Positions 17,592 through 23,965 of a stretch of 23,965 nt of DNA are shown in pieces. Every line of letters begins with the position of its first letter. The first letter of the stretch is position 1. The notes beneath the pieces were generated by a model. It did no database searches. It saw nothing but the letters and a program-made list of their open reading frames with translations, and was not told the origin of the DNA. Made by a program: the position numbers and the translations under genes. The DNA comes from Chara braunii (Eukaryota; Streptophyta; Charophyceae; Charales; Characeae): assembly GCA_003427395.1 (NCBI GenBank), contig BFEA01000009.1, forward strand, positions 1,867,464 through 1,891,428, in the 5' to 3' direction.

Positions 17592-18731
17592 CTAGCGAAG
17601 TGTCTCATGATCTGAGTACACTTTGAAATGGCGTCCTAGGAGATAGTGTCGCCAATGATCCAAGGCTTCCCGGAGAGCAAACAATCCTCTCTCATACGTG
17701 GAAGCGGTGACCTTCTCACTAGGCAGTCGTCGGGACAGAAACTGAACAGGCCTGTAACCATTCCCATCATCTTGTTGGAGTACAACACCTATCCTGTACT
17801 GACTGGCGTCGGTTGTGACCACAAAGGGCAAGGAAGGATCAACAACTTTTAACACTGAATATTTGATTAAACATTTCTTAAGACGCTTAAATGAGGACGT
17901 ACAGTCCTTGTCCTACTTCTAGATTGTTTCTTTCTTCAAGAGTCTACGAAGGGGAGCAACAATTATTGTGAAGTGTCTAACAAACTTCCGATAATAGTTA
18001 GCTAAACCAAGGAACGACTGCAGTTCCGTCAGAGTGTGGGGGTTAGGCCAATCTCGAATAGTTGCAATTTTTACGTCCTCCGATTTGATTCCTTCTCCAT
18101 CTAGCACATGCGCCAGATACAACACTTCACGCTTTGCCCATTCACACTTTTTCGGGTTTAACTTCAGCTTTGCCTCACACAATTTATTAAGCACAAGTCG
18201 AAGATGCTCGCAATGTTTTTTCACAATCTTGCTAAAAATCAAACTATCATCAAGATATATTACAACGAATCGCCAAGCCATTCACAAAAAGTGTTCATTC
18301 ATTGTTCGTTGGAAGGTTGCACGTGCATTTGTAAGACCAAAGGGCAACAGCATGAACTCGTAGTGCCCATACCTTGTACGAAAAACAGTCTTATGTTGGT
18401 TTTCTGGCTCTACCTGATCTGATGATACCCTGACTTCAAATCAATCTTAGTGAAGTACTTGCTTTCCTGAACTCTATCCAATAGATCATTGATTCTTGGT
18501 AATGGCTCAACATTTTTAACCGTTATATCAGTCAATCGTCTATAATCTATGCACATGTGGACCCCGCCATCTTTCTTTGGCACAAATAGCACTAGCGCAC
18601 CATAAGGTGAGGAGCTAGGCCTTATCCACCCTTTTTCCAGCATTTCATCGAGTTGGGTTCGCAATTCATCCAATTCTTTGGGTGACATTCTATAAATCGG
18701 GCCCTTTGGAATTTGACTTCCGGGTATAACC
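17592..18731 (-). pseudogene. B2 reverse transcriptase and RNase H
   Basis: RT starts after the protease linker ([14 protein letters not shown]). It runs through [20 protein letters not shown] and [11 protein letters not shown], then loses a base near 18415 and stops. It resumes at 18281 as VVIYLDDSLIFSK, an intact YLDD, with FLGLANYYRKFVRH following. Stops around 17915 interrupt the connection. RNase H at 17855-17592 has TTDASQY, YERGLFAL (the Glu-rich block altered: RGL for REL), and VYSDHETL with Asp present, then a stop before VADALSR, which continues beyond 17560. Close direct repeat of B1. Confidence 0.9.
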
Positions 18732-19440
18732 TCAATGCGATGTTTTATGGGTCGGTCGCTCTACCACACCGCTTGGGGCCTTTGCCACATCTGCGAATTC
18801 TTTGAGAATTTTTTCAATTTCTGAGGAGTTTTCCTCTTCCTTATCTTCACCTTCCTTAGCTGGGCGCACATATGCCACAAATACTTGATCACACATATTG
18901 TATTTCTTTACATGGCGGGCGAACGCGGGGGCACTCATGCAACAATGAGCTAAGCTGCTTTCCTTACCGGATTCATCAGACAGGCGGATTTTCTTCTTTC
19001 CAGCTTGCGAACTAGGGAGCCAACACTCGTGGTCCCTTAACTTTATATCCGCATCCGCAGCTTCACCCCTATCCATGCCTAAAAGAATGTCAAAAGGGAA
19101 ACTATCTTCCACCAAGAGAGTGAGAGAGTGGAGAACGCGTTCCACCTTCCCCATTGCTTCGAGCCGGAAGTATGTCTGAATCCCCTCAACATACCTATCT
19201 AACACAATTTGGTTATTATTCGCTAATTTGCTTACCTCAGGCTCATCCAACTGCTCTACCTTTAGCCCGAGACACAACTTTTGCAAACCTTTTTTACTTA
19301 TGTTGCTGCGAGTTGACCCGCTATCAATCATTCCACCTACTCTTACTTTATTAACTTCTAGATCTGCAACTATTAACTGTCCTTTTCTTTTCTTCATTCC
19401 AGTCCAGGCTTGGCAACGAGTGGCCAACTCATCCCCTATG
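18732..19440 (-). pseudogene. B2 aspartic protease
   Basis: Longest intact family-B protease here. The catalytic Asp-Ser-Gly is at residues 35-37, counting from 19427, in GGMIDSGSTRSNIS. It has an ILLGMDRGEAADAD block where P2 has Trp instead of Arg. A Cys/His pair (SLAHCCMSAPAFARH) and an acidic linker (EGEDKEEENSSEIEK) lead to RT. A 4-nt repeat (CGAC twice near 18757) shifts the frame just before the RT linker. The protein start is not defined; the frame would be fused to gag upstream. Confidence 0.9.
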
Positions 19441-19960
19441 CCAGCGTGGGATCCACCTAGAGAGGTACATACACTACCTCTCGACAGTTGACTAGGTGGG
19501 GACCATCTTTCTTTTTAGTTTCTGCCAATCGAACCTTCGGATGGAAGGATATTTGTCTATTTACATCCGAAGTTCCTGTAGAGGGAACTGAGACCCCTAC
19601 TGGCTGTTCCCTTTTGGTACCTTGTAATCTGGACAATAGGGAACAATGCGGTTGGGGTCACCACATTTAAGGCACTGGTCGACAACTTTCCTTTCTTGCC
19701 AGACTTTCTCTGTGATCCCCAACTTTTCTCAAGGTCTGCCTTCAGGCAAACCAAGATGGGGTGGATATGGTTTGTCCCAATTCTAACCTCGGCCACCTTG
19801 CGAGGGACCATTGCCCCTTCCTCCCACGTAGTAGCTACCTTCGCCACCACCCCTCTGTGTCGGGTCCTCTTCCTCCACGTCCGCGACCCCCTCTTCCTCG
19901 GCCACGGCCTCTTCCTTGCTGCCCTCCCTCGCGGGCTGCAACAGCCGCTGTCGAAGGGCG
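19441..19960 (-). pseudogene. B2 gag tail with Gly/Arg repeat and mutated zinc knuckle
   Basis: The minus strand shows GRGRGRGGRGRGGRG-type repeats (about 19930-19870), then PDTEGWW and a linker. The knuckle at 19633-19674 reads CLKCGDPNRIVPYC: correct spacing, but the His ligand is Arg (CGC, 19648-19650; one transition from CAC). Stops follow. P2 lacks this whole 300-bp part by deletion. Broken gag remnant. Confidence 0.75.
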
Positions 19961-20475
19961 CGGTATCCCGGCCCTCCCCTGTGTACGAAGTCCCTGCCTG
20001 GTACTAGTCCTCGCTCCGATGCTCCGGCTTATAGACGTGTCCTGGACCTCTGCTGTTCCTGGTATCCAGGCTGTACCTCGGCGAGGGCTAGTCCCTGTGA
20101 CGTTGCCCTCAACAAAAGGGTGCGCCACAGGACCTTCCTTTGGTCCACACAGGCTCGGCGCCGTGCTGTACAGTAGAGCAGAACCGACCTGTATCCGTGG
20201 TAGCCGTCGGGTCTGCCCTGGGACGCAGAGGAGAAATGACAAGTTCGGTCTTTTCAACTGCGCGCCAAGCATCCTTTTCCCTGGTTATGGGATAGGTATT
20301 GGGACAGGTCACTGTCAAAAAGGAAGGTTTGATAAAGAGATGAAAGAAAATAAAATTATGCAGGAGTGAAAAGGAAAGCTGAGCGGCGGAACTGCTTTTG
20401 GATCGTGATCCTTGCTTTAATTTGGGATAATTTTGTGGTATCGGGTTGCTGTACCGTTGAGTTTTTCTCTTTTAA

Positions 20476-20498
20476 TTTTTTTTTTTTTTTTTTTTTTT
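20476..20498 (+). repeat. 23-nt poly-T tract
   Basis: An uninterrupted run of T on the plus strand (A on the minus strand). It could be the poly-A tail of a minus-strand retroposed sequence lying to its right, or simple slippage. No LINE or SINE body or target duplication was recognised. Confidence 0.8.
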
Positions 20499-20504
20499 AT
20501 TGCA

Positions 20505-20920
20505 ATCTTTACTGTTGACTTATCGATTTTCAGACTCGTTTCTCCTTCTAGGTTCTGTCACTTCGTAGGGAAGGCCGTCAATTCAGGTTTCGGACTGCGA
20601 CTGCGGTCTGATGTTCTTGGCCTCACCGACCCCTCGCATATCACCTATACCGGACCTGCTCGTCCGAATTGCGCGGTAGGACCCTAGTGGCCGTGTTAGG
20701 GGATAGATACAGCGAGACCTGGAAAAGGGGAAAAGGGTCGAAAGTTGGGATTTAGATTTGTGCGTGGACTCGCACCACTATTAAGGCGGGACTGCTTCGC
20801 GGAGGAAATTTGAATTGCCATCTTTCCTTTTCTGTGATGATTATTATTATTACCTTACCGGTTTTCAGGCACGGCCTTCCTTTACCTTTCTGTCACATCG
20901 CGGGAAAGCCAACGGTCCGG
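20505..20920 (+). repeat. Two diverged copies of a ~100-bp block, ~337 bp apart
   Basis: Both blocks have a pyrimidine-rich lead, then TTTTCAG followed by AC or GC, then a TTCTGTCAC-TCG-GGGAA(G/A)GCC core (second members near 20864-20910, first near 20527-20575). Similarity is patchy and judged by eye. This suggests an old tandem duplication. Confidence 0.4.
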
Positions 20921-21038
20921 ATTTGGAGCTGTGGCCCGAATTGGCCGGCCCCACTTATTCCGTTTGAGAGTGAGCGCCGACTGAGTGCCGCGCGGTTAGG
21001 CCCCAAAAGAAGGGCGACCCGCGGCCGCATCGGTGTGA

Positions 21039-21070
21039 GGTTCATCACCCCCTACAGGAGGTCATGAACC
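21039..21070. repeat. 32-nt near-perfect palindrome (hairpin)
   Basis: GGTTCATCACCCCCT and AGGAGGTCATGAACC pair at 13 of 15 positions around a 2-nt AC loop. No T run follows. Its role is unknown. Confidence 0.75.
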
Positions 21071-21597
21071 CCCTACTTGCCATCGGATGCGGGTACCCAT
21101 CACGGAAATAGGCAGTAACTTATTTTGAAGAAAATAAAGCGCAGGTCGGTATCCCGTTATGGGACCACAACCTGGAGGTCGAGATCATTGTCACGACAAG
21201 ACTAAACAGCAAGGGCGAGATGCGAAAGGTCTGAGTGTGCAGTGACCAGCGGTGTTTAGTTTATCGCTTCATTCTTTCCTTTTTCTTTAATTTTAATTTA
21301 ACTTATTCTATTATTTTCAAGATTCATGGGATACTGATAAGGATACTGATAAGTCAAAACTAAGGTTATCTTGAGTTTTCCACTCAGAGCATGGGGATCA
21401 CAGTGTAAAAGGAGACTATAAAAAAGAAGGGGAAAGGCTAGACTATTGGGTCGCTCATAGTCTGAGGATGCTTGCAAATTATTTTGTTGCACTAGTGTCG
21501 CTAGTCTGGGGCCAAAGGTTGGAGTAGTGGAGACGGGCGTTAAGTCATCCGAGTGCGTACGCCTGGGATCGAGACTCTGGCCATTCAAAACGCGGCT

Positions 21598-22005
21598 ATG
21601 GCTTTGCACGGGTATAGACCCTGCTACCGGTACCACCAGATTCGGTGGAAGCCCATGGCCGGGGAGGGGCCCTGGATCACGACTATACTCAACTACGACG
21701 GGGGAGACGAGCTAAGACTGAGGATCAACGTGGAAGGAGGAAAAGAGGTGGAGATGCGGACTGATGGGAGGCTACAGGACGCGATCACGGAGACGAGAGA
21801 CCGTGCAGAGAGGCGTTGCAGGAGGGACGGCGTAACGGCGAAAATGCAGGTAACGGTCTCGTATCATGAGACCGAGACCTCAATGGACACGGCGGACTTG
21901 GAACAAGCCCACCTGGACAGGGACTCAGGTGGGGAGAGCGAGATGAGTAAAGCGGGGGATCGGGAGACGGACCTCAGGTCCTGGAATAGGCTAGGCGAGG
22001 TCTAG
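21598..22005 (+). CDS. Orphan ORF, 135 residues, unknown function
   Basis: The frame is open from 21553; the first ATG is at 21598. The product starts with an aromatic-rich part (HGYRPCYRYHQIRWKPMAGE), followed by a beta-like, charged stretch (ILNYDGGDELRLRINVEGG), and ends acidic and polar (DLEQAHLDRDSGGESEMSK). Amino-acid use is balanced, unlike the nearby chance ORFs, and third positions are G/C-rich, which favours real coding. I do not recognise a domain, signal peptide or membrane segment. No TATA or poly-A signal could be tied to it. It may be an exon, a fragment of another mobile element, or chance. Confidence 0.4.
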   Translation: MALHGYRPCYRYHQIRWKPMAGEGPWITTILNYDGGDELRLRINVEGGKEVEMRTDGRLQDAITETRDRAERRCRRDGVTAKMQVTVSYHETETSMDTADLEQAHLDRDSGGESEMSKAGDRETDLRSWNRLGEV

Positions 22006-22226
22006 AGGCATCACCGAGCCGCGAAGCCGGTGGAAGAGGGACCCGAGGCCTGCTCGAGACAACTGACGCCCAGAGGCTGCGGGGCGGGAGAGAAACAGAA
22101 CAAGGGGAAGAGACATATGTGAGGGGCGCGCGTCAGACGGCACGTGGCACGTCTTGAAGAAGTTAAGATAGGTCAATGAAAAGGAGAGGGGTGCGGATGA
22201 GTAGGACGCTATCTTGCTAGACGTAG

Positions 22227-22797
22227 TTGATGTCAACCACTGCCTCTACGTCCACTCACTGCGTTTTGGTGTCCACTGAGCCACAGTGAGTCCTCGTGCT
22301 GTGGCGGGGGACACGTGTGAAAAGGGAGGCGCGCCAGAGGTCAAGGTGGGCAAGCGAATCTCAGAGAGAAATATACACGAGCAGTGGCGACCAAGAAGTT
22401 TCTTGTTGACGTCACCTCTCTGCTCTAGCTGTCGCATTGCGTGACGCAGCCAGTGAAAGCAAGCAACGGTGGCCTGCAAATTGCGAGAGCGCGCAACTGC
22501 GATCCATGGAAAAGCTGCTAGCTGCAAGGATGAAAGACCTGGTCATTCGGGGGAGTAAAAAGGGTTTGGCCACTTTTACGTGAGATAGGGGAATGAGCTT
22601 CGTTCTTTTGTGGTGTCTATGATCTCTTCCTCACCGTCATATTCAGTGACTTCGCGTTCTTGCGATGAGAGGACGCTGGTATTCGCAAGTGAGGGAGGGG
22701 TGAGTTTTGCTGGGTAGTAAGAGGGACCCAAGCGGGGGAGTGTGTCTGGTACTGAGGGGGACGCGCGCAATGTGATTGACGACAACCACTGCCTACG
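22227..22797 (+). repeat. Repeated block TTGA(T/C)G(T/A)CAACCACTGCCT
   Basis: 22227-22251 and 22775-22797 share TTGAYGWCAACCACTGCCT followed by TACG, with two substitutions and a 2-nt indel. The surroundings show only weak similarity. Possibly two members of an old ~550-bp duplication. Confidence 0.55.
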
Positions 22798-23471
22798 CGC
22801 TCGTGTGAGGTATGAGCCAACTACAGTCGACAGAAAGGGGGGAAGAGCGAGAGAAGAGAGGAGAGAGGAGGTTAGGGAGAAGTTTTGCGCGCATAGTGTT
22901 GTTGATGTCACCTTCGCTTCTGTCTCTCGCGGCTTAGTCTACCATCTTAGGAGAGATGCGACAGTGCGTCATTGACCTTGCTGATTTCTTATCATCCCTT
23001 TAACTGATCTTGTTTTTAGACCATGAGCGGAAGAATGGGATATGCGAACTCGAGAAGGGAGGCGGGAGGAAGCCGTCGTGCAATCCTTGACAACGTCACT
23101 TTGCCCAGCGAGAAGTTGTAGGCTCCCTTGGACTAGAGCGCAACGGCGCGCGTAAGTCTCGTCCGTACTAGCCTGATATGGCCAGAGAGAGAGGAGCCTT
23201 GTCCCCTATGATGACGCCAACCCTTGATAGAGACTGAGTTACAGTGATAGGCGGTTTGGTAACTAGATCATTAAGTAAGAACTCACATGGCGTTTGGATT
23301 CTTCATCACTGCGTTCCTTCAGTCAGAGAGAGGACGCGGTTGTCAGTGGGAGACCCATGTATCTGTCAGTGTGTGAAGTTTCTCGTGGGTGACTTTGCAC
23401 GAGGATTAACGTTGCCTTCCGTTTTCTTCAGAGGGGAGATTCCGAGTTGTGCTGCCAAGAAAAAGAGGAAG

Positions 23472-23537
23472 AAGGCGTTACGATAGGGATGCTTAGTGAG
23501 CTAAAAGGCGTTACGATAGGGATGCTTAGTGAGCTAA
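23472..23537 (+). repeat. Perfect 33-bp tandem duplication
   Basis: 23472-23504 and 23505-23537 are identical (unit begins AAGGCGTTACGATAGGGATG and ends GAGCTAA). Zero differences imply a recent duplication or gene conversion, or an assembly artefact. Confidence 0.95.
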
Positions 23538-23965
23538 GTGACAGCCACGGGAAGTAAAAGTGAGGCTCGGAGATATGTATGAAAGGTTACGAGATCAACG
23601 CTGGTGATGTCTTCTGAGCTTTCTCTTGAGCAAAGTTGTGCAAATGGTCACTTTAACCTCTTTTCTCAGAATGGAAAGTGATTGAACGTGCGGGAAACTG
23701 GTAAAGTAAACTCGTGCATCGAGCCCGACCAGCCTGAGTAGTGTAAAAGTGAGGGATTGTAAAATAGGAGTTTTTGCATCTAATAATTAAATCGGGATGA
23801 AATGTGTCTAATCGTTGATGTCACTGGCCCACCAAAGTTTGTCTTCGGACCCTCTGTCCACAGTCATTGTGGTCTCGAGTAATGAGATGAGAGCGAAAGA
23901 GCATGATGGTGTGAGCTTGCCGGTGAAGAGTGGTTGGGTACTGATTTGCGTGGCACCTTTAGCCT

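Larger units (their letters stand above)
15841..19960 (-). mobile_element. Element B2: decayed Ty3/gypsy copy lacking its 5' half of gag and 5' LTR
   Basis: The minus-strand order is gag tail with knuckle, protease, RT, RNase H, integrase, chromodomain-like end, PPT, LTR. At least six frameshifts or stops break it. Homology to the plus-strand P2 copy ends near 19955-19970; beyond it the sequence is unassigned, so the 5' part is missing or too diverged to see. Confidence 0.85.
19961..21550. other. Unassigned right flank, part 1
   Basis: No recognised gene. It contains a 23-nt T run (20476-20498), a TTA repeat (20839-20851), and two diverged similar blocks (about 20500-20600 and 20830-20920). 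Short ORFs on both strands have no family features. Element B2 homology fades at about 19960. Confidence 0.5.
22006..23965. other. Unassigned right flank, part 2
   Basis: No gene is supported. It contains recurring TTGA(T/C)GTCA words, a ~25-bp block repeated about 549 bp apart (22227 and 22775), purine-rich GAGAGA stretches (22845-22880), and a perfect 33-bp tandem duplication near 23.5 kb. Short ORFs in all frames look like noise. Confidence 0.5.

Noticed and set aside
19696-20369. Plus-strand ORFs of up to 202 residues
   Set aside because: Mostly antisense to the B2 gag tail; the composition is typical of shadow frames and no domain was recognised.
1-23965. CRISPR arrays, rRNA, tRNA genes, bacterial operons
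   Set aside because: No regularly spaced repeats, no rRNA or tRNA cores and no operon-like gene runs were seen; the content is eukaryotic retroelement DNA.

Overview
This window looks like a retrotransposon-dense stretch of a large plant-type nuclear genome. I recognise no host gene with confidence. At least four copies of two Ty3/gypsy (Metaviridae) families, here called A and B, fill about 20 kb. The primer-binding site of family A is complementary to the 3' end of plant initiator tRNA-Met, and both families end in a GPY/F plus chromodomain-like integrase tail. From memory, not a search, the pol proteins resemble those abundant in charophyte algae such as Chara. I therefore suggest a streptophyte alga at moderate confidence. 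One ambiguous base (7058) fits a draft assembly.

Layout: (1) 1-230 is a low-complexity edge. (2) ~231-2325, plus strand, is a decayed family-A-like gag ending in a CCHC knuckle. (3) ~2326-3506, plus strand, is a family-B gag tail and protease. (4) 3507-11643, minus strand, is element A: partial LTR, PBS, 1.3-kb leader, gag, protease, RT, RNase H, integrase, PPT, LTR. (5) 11644-14829, minus strand, is B1: scrambled integrase zinc module, RNase H, RT, then gag N-terminus, with gag C-terminus and protease deleted. (6) 14830-15840 is one ~1-kb LTR shared by B1 and B2. (7) 15841-~19960, minus strand, is B2: integrase, RNase H, RT, protease, gag tail. (8) ~19960-23965 is unassigned DNA with one orphan ORF, a hairpin, a T tract and several repeats.

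Element A is the most informative part. Its gag and pol lie in the -1 relative frame with a 46-nt overlap. A canonical slippery heptamer (GGGAAAC) sits in exact register two codons before the gag stop, which implies programmed -1 frameshifting. The main gag-pol frames are interrupted by five in-frame stops, all TAG; there is also a probable frameshift at the gag start and a compensating frameshift pair near the integrase C-terminus. Both outer LTR ends of A are lost at junctions with family-B DNA, so A is probably dead without outside help. The other copies are clearly pseudogenes.

The two B copies share one LTR flanked by both a PPT and a PBS, the signature of a tandem LTR-sharing array. The window reads as a record of nested insertion, unequal recombination, microhomology joining and methylation-type decay.
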